A stretch of DNA of 64,000 nucleotides. Source: CAVYVZ01 sp963772065 (GTDB lineage: Bacteria > Acidobacteriota > Vicinamibacteria > Vicinamibacterales > UBA2999). Below the pieces are notes generated by a model that did not search any database, was not told where the DNA came from, and saw only the letters and a list, made by a program, of their open reading frames with translations. Location: positions 62,001 to 126,000 of the forward strand of contig CAVYVZ010000002.1 of NCBI GenBank assembly GCA_963772065.1. Direction: 5' to 3'. A program made the translations under genes and the position numbers. Below are positions 18,311-26,611 of the stretch, one piece after another; the first letter of the stretch is position 1; each line of letters opens with the position of its first letter.

Positions 18311-19739
18311 TCAGCGGCTGCCGAAGCTCGCCGCGAGTCGCCTCATCCCTTCGTCGATTCGTGAGGACGCGATTGCTCCGTAACCGATGACCAGTCCCGG
18401 CCGCGCCGGAGGTCCGAGGTAGAACGGAGAAAGTGCGGACACCCTGACCCCGAGCTCCTCTGCGCGGTGGAGCACGCGCGCGATGTCCACGGAGGTGCGG
18501 GGGACGAGGTCAGCGGCCACGTGCATCCCCGCGGCAGCCGGGATGAGCTTGAGCCAGCGAGCGCAGCGGCGCGCGAGCACATCGGCGATGCGCGCGTAGC
18601 GATCCGCATATTCCCGTGCCACCTTGCGGACGTGCCGTGCCAGCAGTCCCTCGTCGATGAACCGCGCGAGGGCCGCCTGGGTCGCGAGCTCGCCGTGCCA
18701 GTCACTCAGCTGCCTGGCGGCGTGGAGCGCGGGCTGCAGCGTCGCCGGCGCGATGAGAAACCCGAGCCGCAAGGTTGGCAGCAGCACCTTCGAGAACGAG
18801 CCGACGTAGATGACGCGCCCGGTGCGATCCAGGCTCTGCAGCGGGTCGAGCGGACGCCCGCCGAGTCGAAACTCGGTGTCGTAGTCGTCCTCGACGATGA
18901 CCGCGCCGCGCCGGTCGGCCCAGGCGAGAAGCGCGGTCCGCCGGCGGAGCGACATCGCCGTCCCGAGCGGAAACTGGTGAGACGGCGTGACGTACACGAG
19001 CCGCGCGTTGCGGGGAATCGCGTCGACATCCAGCCCTTCGTCATCCACGGGCACACCGACCACGTGCGCACCGAGACTGCGAAAGAGCAGGCGCGCCTGG
19101 GGATACCCCGGTTCCTCCACCGCCACGCACATGTTCTGCGAGATGAGCACCCGGCCGATCAGGTCGAAGGCCTGCTGCGCACCCTGGGTCACGATCACAT
19201 CGTCCGCATCCGCCCGCACCGCTCGTGACACGCCGACGTGGCGCGCGATCGCCGCCCGCAGTCCCGCGTGCCCCGCCGGATGGCCGTACTTCGCGTAGGG
19301 CGCGGGCGGCGAGCGGAGCTCGTTCGCGACGAGGCGACGCCAGGTGGTAAACGGGAACAGAGCGACGTCGGGCGTTCCGACGCGGAAGTCGTACGCCGCT
19401 GGGTCCGGCGGACGGTCGACGAGCGCGGGAATGGAGCGCCACACCGGGCGTGGATGCACGGCGCCAGCAGGCGCGCGGCGCGCGTGCAGCCGGCGGAGCG
19501 GTTCGGCGCTGACAAACGATCCGGACCCGACCCTGCCGATGAGCACGCCATCGGCGACGAGCCGCTCGGTACGCGAGGCCGACGGTGTTGCGCGACACAT
19601 CGAGGCGGCGCGCCAGCTCCCGCGTCGGCGGGAGCCGTTCGCCGGAACGCAGACGACCATCCAGAACGGCCTCGAGAAGCTGGCGGTAAATCTGCACCGA
19701 CAGATCGCCGCGCCGTGTCAGGCGGATGTGCACGTCCAT
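18311..19739 (-). CDS. MocR/PdxR-family regulator (GntR HTH plus aminotransferase domain), one frameshift
   Basis: The N-terminus, from the ATG at 19739, is a GntR-type winged helix (QIYRQLLEAVLDGRLRSGER, PPTRELARRLDVSRNTVGLA). The rest is a class I aminotransferase fold with VTQGAQQAFDLIGRVL, VEEPGYPQARLLFRSLGA, EDDYDTEFR and the PLP-lysine motif GSFSKVLLPTLRLGF. The two parts are in different frames: one extra base near 19,569 splits LAY from ERLVADGVLIGR. Intact length would be about 475 residues, normal for the family, which binds PLP and controls a divergent gene. The divergent neighbour is an AhpD-like gene followed by an EamA transporter remnant, an arrangement often seen with MocR regulators. 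The shift is probably a sequence error. Confidence 0.85.
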
Positions 19740-19752
19740 CCGCCTACTCTGA

Positions 19753-19813
19753 ATTGGCCCAGTCGAAAGTGTCAAGATTGGCTCTTTGGCAAGGCCAATA
19801 CGTGGCCTACAGT
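19753..19813 (+). promoter_or_regulatory. Probable promoter and MocR operator between regulator and AhpD-like gene
   Basis: ATTGGC occurs at 19753-19758 and again at 19777-19782, 24 bases apart, and the second copy pairs with GCCAAT at 19794-19799. A candidate -35 box TTGGCA (19786-19791) lies inside this dyad, with TACAGT (19808-19813) 16 bases downstream as -10, reading toward the gene at 19868. Paired repeats overlapping -35 of a divergent gene fit MocR/PdxR control. The boxes are read by eye. Confidence 0.45.
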
Positions 19814-19867
19814 TGCTCGCAGGGGGCCGTCGGCCTCGATCCGTTTGCTCAGCGAAAAGGAGAAGGC

Positions 19868-20332
19868 ATGAAGGTGCGCGTCAACTACGGTCAGTCGGCG
19901 CCAGGCGTCTACGATGCGATGGACGCCGTGGATCGGTATCTTGCGGGGTGCGGCATAGAGCGGACGCTGCTCTTTCTGGTGCAGCTCCGTGCTTCTCAGA
20001 TCAACGGGTGCGCTTACTGCCTCGACATGCACTGGAAGGACCTGCGTGCCGCAGGTGAGAACGAGCAGCGGCTGTACTCGCTCGACGCCTGGCGCGAGTG
20101 TCCGTACTACAGCGAGCGCGAGCGTGCGGCGCTGGCGTGGACCGAAGCGGTCACGCTCGTGGCCGAGGGGCATGTTCCCGACGCGGTGTACGACGAGGCG
20201 CACGCCCGATTCAGCGAGAAGGAGCTCGCCGATCTCACGCTGGCCGTCGCGGCGATCAACGCGTGGAACCGCTTGTCCATCGCGGCCAGGCTTCATCCGG
20301 GCACGTACCAGCCCGCGAGCGTCGGCAACTGA
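19868..20332 (+). CDS. Carboxymuconolactone decarboxylase/AhpD-like protein
   Basis: A 154-residue cytosolic protein. It has the AhpD redox motif C48-A-Y-C51 with H55 (GCAYCLDMHWKDLRAAGE) and the usual later helix FSEKELADLTLAVAAINAWN and RLSIAARL. This subgroup acts as small peroxidase- or alkylhydroperoxidase-type thiol proteins. The ATG at 19868 has AAAGGAGAA upstream. It is the first gene opposite the MocR regulator and is probably activated by it. Directly after its stop lies the C-terminal end of an EamA transporter, its usual third partner. Confidence 0.9.
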   Translation: MKVRVNYGQSAPGVYDAMDAVDRYLAGCGIERTLLFLVQLRASQINGCAYCLDMHWKDLRAAGENEQRLYSLDAWRECPYYSERERAALAWTEAVTLVAEGHVPDAVYDEAHARFSEKELADLTLAVAAINAWNRLSIAARLHPGTYQPASVGN

Positions 20333-20334
20333 GC

Positions 20335-20583
20335 CCGCCGGCGAAATGGCCGATCAACCTGGCCCTTGGCTGCCTCGGAACGGCGGCGGCCAACGTGATC
20401 ATGGCTGTGGCCGCAGGCCGGCTCGGGCCGACGCGCGCTTCCGCGACGACGTTTCTGATTCCTGTCGTCGCACTCCTGCTGGGTGTCCTCGTACGCGGCG
20501 AACGCGTACCCGCGATCGCGATTGCCGGCGGCGCCCTGTGCCTGGCGGGCGCGTACCTGATGCGGGAGGCGCCCGGCAGCTGA
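20335..20583 (+). pseudogene. EamA/DMT-family transporter, C-terminal remnant
   Basis: Starting two bases after the AhpD-like stop, the frame reads AKWPINLALGCLGTAAANVI, then AGRLGPTRASATTFLIPVVA and ALLLGVLVRGERVPAIAIAG, ending LCLAGAYLMREAPGS. This is the last three transmembrane helices of an EamA (drug/metabolite exporter) protein, including the final fold with the conserved Gly-Glu. There is no start codon with a ribosome site, and roughly 200 residues of the family are absent. It is probably the leftover of a transporter gene lost by internal deletion, in a locus where a MocR regulator, AhpD-like protein and EamA exporter would be expected together. Confidence 0.65.
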
Positions 20584-20586
20584 ACC

Positions 20587-20606
20587 ATTCACCCTGCAGA
20601 GTGAAT
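20587..20606. promoter_or_regulatory. 20-base palindrome upstream of the doxX-like operon
   Basis: The sequence ATTCACCCTGCAGAGTGAAT is a dyad with one mismatched pair. It lies 54 bases before the DoxX-family start and just after the EamA remnant. Its size and symmetry suit a TetR- or MarR-type operator. It has no T-run, so it is not a terminator. No regulator gene of these families lies beside it. Confidence 0.4.
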
Positions 20607-20659
20607 TTGTCGATCTCCCCGAGCGTCATTCGACGCCTAGGTACACGGAGGAGACGCAC

Positions 20660-21049
20660 ATGCGCACCATCAACCAGGACCACGTTTGGGCCGGCCGGAT
20701 CATCAGCACGCTTGCTGTTCTGTTCCTGCTCTTCGACAGCGCCGGCAAACTGCTGCAGATTCAGCCCGTCCTCGACGGAGCCGCGCAACTCGGGTATCCA
20801 ATCAGCACCATGTTCGGGATCGGCCTCGTCCTCCTTCTCTGTGTCGTGACGTATCTCATTCCGCGCACCGCCGTGCTGGGGGCGGTGCTCCTGACCGGCT
20901 ACCTTGGCGGGGCGATTGCCACGCACGTGCGGGTGCAAAGCCCCATATTCACCCACACGCTCTTTCCCATCTACATTGCAGTGTTCGTCTGGGGCGGTCT
21001 GTTCCTGCGCGACGCTCGCGTGCGCGCATTTCTTCCGTGGCGCAGGTGA
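20660..21049 (+). CDS. DoxX-like membrane protein
   Basis: A 129-residue inner-membrane protein with four helices: RIISTLAVLFLLFDSAGKLL, TMFGIGLVLLLCVVTYLIP, TAVLGAVLLTGYLGGAIATH and HTLFPIYIAVFVWGGLFL. FDSAGKL and GYLGGAIATHVR are typical of the DoxX/DoxX-like family. Its molecular role is poorly defined; family members are linked to thiol and redox stress. The ATG at 20660 has GGAGGAGA upstream. It starts a plus-strand run with an alpha/beta-hydrolase 9 bases later and a YCII-domain gene. Confidence 0.85.
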   Translation: MRTINQDHVWAGRIISTLAVLFLLFDSAGKLLQIQPVLDGAAQLGYPISTMFGIGLVLLLCVVTYLIPRTAVLGAVLLTGYLGGAIATHVRVQSPIFTHTLFPIYIAVFVWGGLFLRDARVRAFLPWRR

Positions 21050-21058
21050 GGAGTAGGT

Positions 21059-21844
21059 ATGAAGAAGGCCATTTCGAAGGACGGAACTGCTATCGCCTAC
21101 GAGCGATCTGGTAAGGGACCGGCGCTCATCCTCGTAGACGGCGCGTTATGCAGTCGTCAGTTCGGTCCGATGCCGAAGCTCGCACCGCTCCTGGCGCAAC
21201 ACTTCAGCGTCTACACGTACGACCGCCGCGGCCGTGGGCAGAGCGGCGACACGCTTCCCTATTCCAAGGGGCGGGAAGTGGAGGACATTGCAGCTCTGAT
21301 CCGGGAAGCGGGCGAGCCGGCAATGCTCCTTGGCCTCTCGTCTGGCGCGGCGCTGGCGCTGGAAGCAGCGGCGAGCGGGCTGAACGTCAGGAAGGTTGCC
21401 GCTTACGAGCCGCCATTTGTCGACGCCGGAGAACGTCGTGGCGGTGCCGAACACGAGCGCCGCCTGGCGAGCCTGATCTCCGCAGGCAACCGCGGCGGCG
21501 CCGTAAAGTACTTCATGCGAACGATGGTCGGTCTTCCCGCGGTAGCAGTCGTCGTGATGCGCCTGATGCCGTGGATATGGGGCAAGCTCGAGGCGGTCGC
21601 GCACACGCTTCCGTACGATGCCGCCGTGATGGGCGACTACACGGTTCCGGTCGCGCGCTTTGCGTCGATCCGGATACCGATCCTGGTCATGCATGGGTCG
21701 AAGACCGACGGCAGGCTGCAGACGGCTGCGCTGGCGGTGGCGAACGCGATCCCGGGCGCACAACACCAGACGCTTGCGGGACAGACGCACAACGTGAAGC
21801 CTGGTGTCCTCGCGCCGGCGGTCGTGGAGTTCTTCAACGTCTGA
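21059..21844 (+). CDS. Alpha/beta-hydrolase
   Basis: A 261-residue cytosolic hydrolase. It has an oxyanion region near ILVDGALCSRQFG, the DRRGRGQS turn, the nucleophile elbow G92-L-S94-S-G96, an acid near PILVMHGSKTDGR and a late His in GQTHNVKPGVL, so the catalytic triad appears complete. The substrate cannot be read from the sequence; small esters or lactones are typical. GAGGAG precedes the ATG. It lies 9 bases after the DoxX-like gene and 29 before the YCII gene. Confidence 0.9.
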   Translation: MKKAISKDGTAIAYERSGKGPALILVDGALCSRQFGPMPKLAPLLAQHFSVYTYDRRGRGQSGDTLPYSKGREVEDIAALIREAGEPAMLLGLSSGAALALEAAASGLNVRKVAAYEPPFVDAGERRGGAEHERRLASLISAGNRGGAVKYFMRTMVGLPAVAVVVMRLMPWIWGKLEAVAHTLPYDAAVMGDYTVPVARFASIRIPILVMHGSKTDGRLQTAALAVANAIPGAQHQTLAGQTHNVKPGVLAPAVVEFFNV

Positions 21845-21873
21845 CGCGTCGAGGCATCTCCGGAGACAGCAGC

Positions 21874-22644
21874 ATGCGATTCATCATCATGCACAAGACC
21901 GACGCGCACTGGGAGGCTGGCGCCGTTCCGAGCCGCGAGCTGATCGCCGGTGTTGGGGCGCTGCTTGGCGAGCTCGCGAAGGCGGACGTGCTGTTGGGAG
22001 CGGAAGGCCTTCGCGCCAGTTCGCAGGGCGTGCGTCTGACGTTCTCTGGAGGCACACGCAGCGTCACCAGGGGACCGTTCGAAGCGCGCAACGAGCTGCC
22101 CGCTGGGTTCAGCATTCTCCGCGTGGAATCGATCGACGAAGCGATCGAGTGGGCATCACGCCAGGCGACGATCCTGGGTGATGTGGAGATCGATATCCGG
22201 CCGGTCACCGAGCCGTGGGACATCGGTATGACGCCGATGCCGGAAGGCGCGACAACGCGGCGCTACATGGTGCTGCGAAAGGCCACCGCCGCCTCGGAAG
22301 CCGGGGCACCGCTGTCGCCGGAGCAGCAGACTGAGATGGCGAGCTTGATCGGCGAGACCACCCGTAGCGGCGTGCATCTCGCAACGGAATCCATGCGGCC
22401 GAGTGCAAGGGGCCGGCGCTACAAGAATTCCCGCGACGGACTGACGGTGAGAGACGGGCCGTTCACCGAGTCCAAGGAGTTGATCGCGGGGTACGTCATC
22501 GTGTCCGCGGAGTCGCTCCAGGAGGCGGATCGATGGGCGGCCCGCTACATCGACGTGGTTGAAGCCCACGAGGTGGACCTGCGCGAGCTGGATCCGCCTC
22601 AACCGAATTCCGGTCCAGTAATGGCGTACACGCGTGACGGCTGA
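21874..22644 (+). CDS. Tandem YCII (DGPF)-domain protein
   Basis: A 256-residue protein with two copies of the YCII-related fold. Copy one (about 1-115) has RFIIMHKTDAHWEAG and VTRGPFEARNELPAGFSILR; copy two (about 128-240) has YMVLRKATAASEAG, VRDGPFTESKELIAGYVIVS and the end EAHEVDLREL. In many genomes such DGPF proteins are encoded beside an ECF42-type sigma factor. Here no sigma gene is adjacent, but a fragment of one lies 11 kb away at 32.9 kb. The ATG at 21874 gives the correct family N-terminus. Biochemical function is not established. Confidence 0.9.
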   Translation: MRFIIMHKTDAHWEAGAVPSRELIAGVGALLGELAKADVLLGAEGLRASSQGVRLTFSGGTRSVTRGPFEARNELPAGFSILRVESIDEAIEWASRQATILGDVEIDIRPVTEPWDIGMTPMPEGATTRRYMVLRKATAASEAGAPLSPEQQTEMASLIGETTRSGVHLATESMRPSARGRRYKNSRDGLTVRDGPFTESKELIAGYVIVSAESLQEADRWAARYIDVVEAHEVDLRELDPPQPNSGPVMAYTRDG

Positions 22645-23468
22645 CCCGCGGCGGTGAGCGCCCCCCGATACATGCGAAGAAAGGGGCGCTCGATCGCGAA
22701 GCCGAGGTCGGCCAGCCGGACGCGCCATGTCTGCTGGTCGTCCGGAACGTCGATGAATACATAGCGATCTGGATGGGCCGCAAGGCATGCCTCGATCAGC
22801 ATGCCCGCGGTTTCGGCGCTATCTGCGATTAACGGGCCGAGTTGCTCCCGCACATGCCCGTGACGGCCGAGCAGGAAGCCGTGCAGCCGGCCACCGCGTT
22901 CCGTAACCCAGGCGTATTCGGGAGCATCGCTCGCAAGCCGCTCGAGGAGGCTGGCGCGTGATGCGCCGAACACGTGGGTATCCAGGTCGAGAAGCTGCGG
23001 CCAGTCGCCGGCCGCGAGCGGTCGCGCACCAGGCGTGCGTGCACCGTTGACCGGTCTTGCGTCGAGGAACAATCGGGCGAGCCCATACTCGGCCACGAAG
23101 CCAAGCTTCCGATAGATCACTTCACCCGCCGGGGTCGCATCGAGTCGGGCCGCCGACCCACGGGGCACGAGTGCGAGACCGCGATTGAGCAGCAGCGTTC
23201 CAATGCCTCTCCCGCGCGCGGCAGGGTCGACGAGCACCATCGAGATCCACGCGAACGAGCCGTACGGCAACATGGCGACCGTCCCAATCACCGAGCTGTT
23301 TTCGACCGCGACGAGCGCGCCGTGTGGAGCGGCGGTCAGGAAGTGCTGCCAGTCGCGCTCCGTCTGGTTCCAGCGGCTCGCGCGGCAGAGGCCGAGTCCC
23401 GCGGGAATGTCAGCGACGGTCATCTCGCGGATCGAAACACTCTCAGGTGCGGACATCCGTTGGCCCAT
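22599..23468 (-). CDS. GNAT family N-acetyltransferase, two-domain
   Basis: A 289-residue protein. The N-terminal GNAT domain has ISMVLVDPAARGRGIGTLLL, the acetyl-CoA pyrophosphate loop (R-G-x-G-I-G), followed by YRKLGFVAEYGLARLF. The C-terminal half (DTHVFGASRASLLERLASDA, RHGHVREQLGPLIADSAETA) is the second domain of the YitI-like acetyltransferases. The start is 23468 or 23456; neither has a good ribosome site. Its end overlaps the YCII gene by 46 bases on the other strand, which is unusual but both frames look authentic. The substrate is unknown. Confidence 0.85.
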   Translation of the reverse strand: MGQRMSAPESVSIREMTVADIPAGLGLCRASRWNQTERDWQHFLTAAPHGALVAVENSSVIGTVAMLPYGSFAWISMVLVDPAARGRGIGTLLLNRGLALVPRGSAARLDATPAGEVIYRKLGFVAEYGLARLFLDARPVNGARTPGARPLAAGDWPQLLDLDTHVFGASRASLLERLASDAPEYAWVTERGGRLHGFLLGRHGHVREQLGPLIADSAETAGMLIEACLAAHPDRYVFIDVPDDQQTWRVRLADLGFAIERPFLRMYRGALTAAGQPSRVYAITGPEFG

Positions 23469-23479
23469 AATACCGGCCG

Positions 23480-24514
23480 ATGCCGCTTCCCGCCTTGATT
23501 CGCGACGTCGATCATCTCGAGGAGCTGCTGAGCGAACCTTCCGGCGCCGCGATCGACGTGATGCGACGCTTGAACGGCGACCTCGTGGTACTTGGCGTGG
23601 CGGGGAAGATGGGGCCCACGCTTGCGAGGATGGCGCGACGAGCACTCGATGCAGCCGGCGCGTCCGGCCGTGTGATCGGTGTGTCGCGCTTCTCGTCGCC
23701 CGCGCAGCAGGATGCGCTCGAGCGTCACGGAATCGACACGATCCGCTGCGACCTCCTCGATGAAGACGCGGTCGCGCGCCTGCCGGATGCGGCGAACGTG
23801 ATCTTCATGGCCGGCCGGAAGTTCGGGTCGACGGGTGACGAGCCGTTGACGTGGGCCATGAACGCGCACCTCCCGGCTCTCGTGTGCCGCCGGTACCGGA
23901 GCAGCCGAATCGTCGCGTTTTCAACGGGGAATGTCTACGGTCTCACGCCATGCGGCCGCGGTGGCTCGCGCGAAGAGGATTCGCCCAATCCGGTCGGCGA
24001 GTACGCAATGAGCTGCCTGGGCAGGGAACGGCTGTTCGAATACTTCAGCCGTGCGTACGGCACGCCGCTCGCCATCCTGCGGCTCAATTACTCGACGGAG
24101 ATGCGCTATGGCGTCCTCGTCGATCTCGCGCGGCGCGTGCTCGGGCGCGAGCCGATCGACGTGACGATGGGATATTTCAATGTGATCTGGCAGGCCGACG
24201 CGAATGCCATGGCGCTCACTGCGTTGGCCCACACGTCGTCGCCGCCCCTGATCGTGAACCTCGCCGGCGCTGAAGAGATGAGCGTGCGCGCGGCGTGCAC
24301 CGAGCTGGCGCGCCGGTTGAACGTCGAAGTCTCGTTCACCGGCCGCGAGGCGGGCGACGCGCTTCTCAGCAACGGCGCGCGCGGGCGGGCGTTGCTCGGA
24401 GCGCCGCGCGTGGATGCCGCGCGGCTGCTTGCGTGGACAGCGGACTGGGTGGAACGCGGCGGCGAGAGCCTCGACAAGCCGACCCACTTCGAATCACGCA
24501 CCGGACGCTTCTGA
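23480..24514 (+). CDS. NAD-dependent epimerase/dehydratase family protein
   Basis: A 344-residue extended SDR. The nucleotide-binding loop is GVAGKMGPTLARMA; later come VIFMAGRKFG, FSTGNVYGL, and YAMSCLGRERLFEYFS. The usual Tyr-x-x-x-Lys catalytic pair is not evident: YAMSCLGRE has Tyr and no Lys at +4. Such proteins occur in sugar and polyol degradation clusters. It is the first of four plus-strand genes (esterase, DapA-like, amidohydrolase) spaced by 20 bases or less, so it is probably part of a catabolic operon. Its start is only 11 bases from the divergent GNAT gene. Confidence 0.85.
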   Translation: MPLPALIRDVDHLEELLSEPSGAAIDVMRRLNGDLVVLGVAGKMGPTLARMARRALDAAGASGRVIGVSRFSSPAQQDALERHGIDTIRCDLLDEDAVARLPDAANVIFMAGRKFGSTGDEPLTWAMNAHLPALVCRRYRSSRIVAFSTGNVYGLTPCGRGGSREEDSPNPVGEYAMSCLGRERLFEYFSRAYGTPLAILRLNYSTEMRYGVLVDLARRVLGREPIDVTMGYFNVIWQADANAMALTALAHTSSPPLIVNLAGAEEMSVRAACTELARRLNVEVSFTGREAGDALLSNGARGRALLGAPRVDAARLLAWTADWVERGGESLDKPTHFESRTGRF

Positions 24515-24534
24515 ATTGCAGGAGAATTCCAGCC

Positions 24535-25548
24535 ATGGGGCACCACCGGCTACCTCGTCGCGATGTGCTGACGCTTGCGGGCATGGCCACACTGTATTCG
24601 CGCGCCAGTGCACAGGAATCAAGACGACGCGTCAGTGGCTCGCAGCAGCCTGACGACCGCCGCGGCGAACTGTACGCGCTCCTCGGAGACCTGCCGGAGC
24701 GCAGGCGTCCGATCGTCGGGCGGAAGCGTCAGGAACAGGAGCGCGACGGATACGTGCTCGAAACCTGGGAGCTGGACCTCAATGGCATCGAGCCGGTGCC
24801 GGCCTATCTGGCGCGTCCGCGGGCATCGACAGGGCGCATGCCGGCGGTCGTGTTCAATCATTCGCATGGCGGCGGCTACAAGATCGGGAAGCAGGAGTTC
24901 ATCGAAGGCCGCAGCTATCTCCAGCCGGTTCCATACGCGAAGGTGTTGACGGATCTTGGCTACGTCGCCCTGTGCATCGATCACTGGGTATTTGGCGAGC
25001 GCAGCCACACAACCGAGCCGGACATGTTCAAAGCCATGTTGTGGCAGGGTCAGGTCTTGTGGGGAATGATGGTCTACGACAGCCTGCGGGCGCTGGACTG
25101 GCTCGTCGAACGTCCGTCGGTGGACGCCGCACGCATCGGGACGGTAGGCATTTCGATGGGCAGCACCATGGCGTGGTGGCTGGCTGCGCTCGACGAGCGC
25201 GTCAAGGTCACGGTGGACATCTGCTGCCTGACGGACTTCCACACGCTGCTTGTGAAAAAGGGACTGTCAGGTCACGGCGTCTACTATTACGTGCCTGGAC
25301 TGCTCAAGCGCTTCACGACCGCGCAGATCAACGCGCTGATCGCTCCGCGCGCGCACCTCGGGCTCGCCGGCCTTCAAGACAAGCTGACGCCCGTCGAAGG
25401 CCTGGATATCATCGACCGCGAGCTGACTCGGGTGTACGCCGAACAAGGGCATCCGGAACGATGGAAGCTGTTGCGGTATGACGTAGGGCACATGGAAACT
25501 CCCGAGGGGCGTGAGGAGATCGTCGCGTTCCTGAAGCGCTTCATGTGA
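24535..25548 (+). CDS. Exported alpha/beta-hydrolase (acetyl-esterase or dienelactone-hydrolase-like)
   Basis: A 337-residue protein whose N-terminus LPRRDVLTLAGMATLYSRAS looks like a Tat or Sec leader (twin Arg followed by a short hydrophobic run). The hydrolase core has VVFNHSHGGGYKIGK, the elbow G205-I-S207-M-G209, an acid near GLQDKLTPVEGL and the catalytic His in DVGHMETPEG. GGAGAA lies before the ATG at 24535. It follows the epimerase by 20 bases and precedes the DapA-like gene by 7, suggesting removal of an ester from a sugar acid or lactone before degradation (inference). Confidence 0.85.
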   Translation: MGHHRLPRRDVLTLAGMATLYSRASAQESRRRVSGSQQPDDRRGELYALLGDLPERRRPIVGRKRQEQERDGYVLETWELDLNGIEPVPAYLARPRASTGRMPAVVFNHSHGGGYKIGKQEFIEGRSYLQPVPYAKVLTDLGYVALCIDHWVFGERSHTTEPDMFKAMLWQGQVLWGMMVYDSLRALDWLVERPSVDAARIGTVGISMGSTMAWWLAALDERVKVTVDICCLTDFHTLLVKKGLSGHGVYYYVPGLLKRFTTAQINALIAPRAHLGLAGLQDKLTPVEGLDIIDRELTRVYAEQGHPERWKLLRYDVGHMETPEGREEIVAFLKRFM

Positions 25549-25555
25549 CGGTCGC

Positions 25556-26611
25556 GTGCACGTGCAGATGCAACACAACGTTCGCGCGGCGCTTCAGAAC
25601 GGCACGGTCATTCCCGCGCATCCGCTTGCGCTCGACGGCAACGGCCGGTTCGACGAGCGTCGCCAGCGGGCTCTGACACGGTATTACGTCGCCGCGGGAG
25701 CCGGTGGGCTGGCGGTCGGGGTGCACACGACGCAGTTCGCCATTCGCGATCCGCAGGTCGGCTTGTTCGAGCCCTTGCTGACGATCACACGCGAAGAGAT
25801 GGATCGAGCGGACGCAGAGCGCGGCGAGCCGCTGATCCGCATCGGCGGCATCTGCGGGAAGACCGATCAAGCGCTGCGCGAAGCCGACCTGCTCGCACGC
25901 CTCGGCTATCAGGCGGGGCTGCTCAGTCTCGCGTCGCTCAAGGACTCCGATGATGCGGCGCTCATTGCGCACTGCGAGGCGGTCGGCGCACGCATTCCGC
26001 TGATTGGCTTCTACCTGCAGCCTTCCGTCGGCGGGCGTGTGCTCTCGTACGGCTTCTGGCGCCGCTTTGCGGAGATTCCAGCGGTCGTGGCCATCAAGAT
26101 CGCCCCCTTCAACCGCTATCAGACCCTCGATGTCGTCCGAGCCGTGGTCGACGCGAGTCGCACTGACATTGCGCTGTATACGGGGAACGACGATTCAATC
26201 GTGACCGATCTGGTCACGACGTTCCGGTTCGTGCCCGGCCAGCGCCGGATTGTCGGCGGGCTGCTGGGTCACTGGGCGGTGTGGACCCGGAGCGCGGTCT
26301 CAATGCTCGCCGAGTGCCATGCTGCCGCGCGCGCGGGCTGCGTGCCCGAGACCCTCCTGCAGCGAGGCGTCGAGACCACCGATGCGAACGCCGCCTTCTT
26401 CGACGCCGCGCACGGCTTCGCCGGCTGTATTGCCGGCATTCAGGAGGTGTTGCGTCGCCAGGGTCTGCTGGCGAGCGCCCGCTGTCTCGATCCGCGTGAG
26501 ACGCTCAGCATGGGGCAGGCCGACGAAATCGACCGCGTCTGCCGGGCGTATCCCCACCTGGCGGACGACGAGTTCGTCGCGGCGAACCTCGAGGAGTGGA
26601 TGTCATGCTGA
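25556..26611 (+). CDS. DapA/N-acetylneuraminate lyase-family aldolase
   Basis: A 351-residue TIM-barrel protein of the dihydrodipicolinate synthase family. The start GTG at 25556 (a GTG at 25562 and ATG at 25568 are also in frame) lies 7 bases after the hydrolase stop. The family features seen are VIPAHPLALDGNGRFDERRQ, the substrate loop GGLAVGVHTTQFAIRD, RIGGICGKTDQALREADL, and the Schiff-base lysine in VAIKIAPFNRY (K181). Such enzymes cleave or condense 2-keto acids with pyruvate. It overlaps the next start (ATGCTGA), showing translational coupling with the amidohydrolase. It probably degrades a keto-sugar acid in the same operon; the exact substrate is unknown. Confidence 0.9.
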   Translation: MHVQMQHNVRAALQNGTVIPAHPLALDGNGRFDERRQRALTRYYVAAGAGGLAVGVHTTQFAIRDPQVGLFEPLLTITREEMDRADAERGEPLIRIGGICGKTDQALREADLLARLGYQAGLLSLASLKDSDDAALIAHCEAVGARIPLIGFYLQPSVGGRVLSYGFWRRFAEIPAVVAIKIAPFNRYQTLDVVRAVVDASRTDIALYTGNDDSIVTDLVTTFRFVPGQRRIVGGLLGHWAVWTRSAVSMLAECHAAARAGCVPETLLQRGVETTDANAAFFDAAHGFAGCIAGIQEVLRRQGLLASARCLDPRETLSMGQADEIDRVCRAYPHLADDEFVAANLEEWMSC

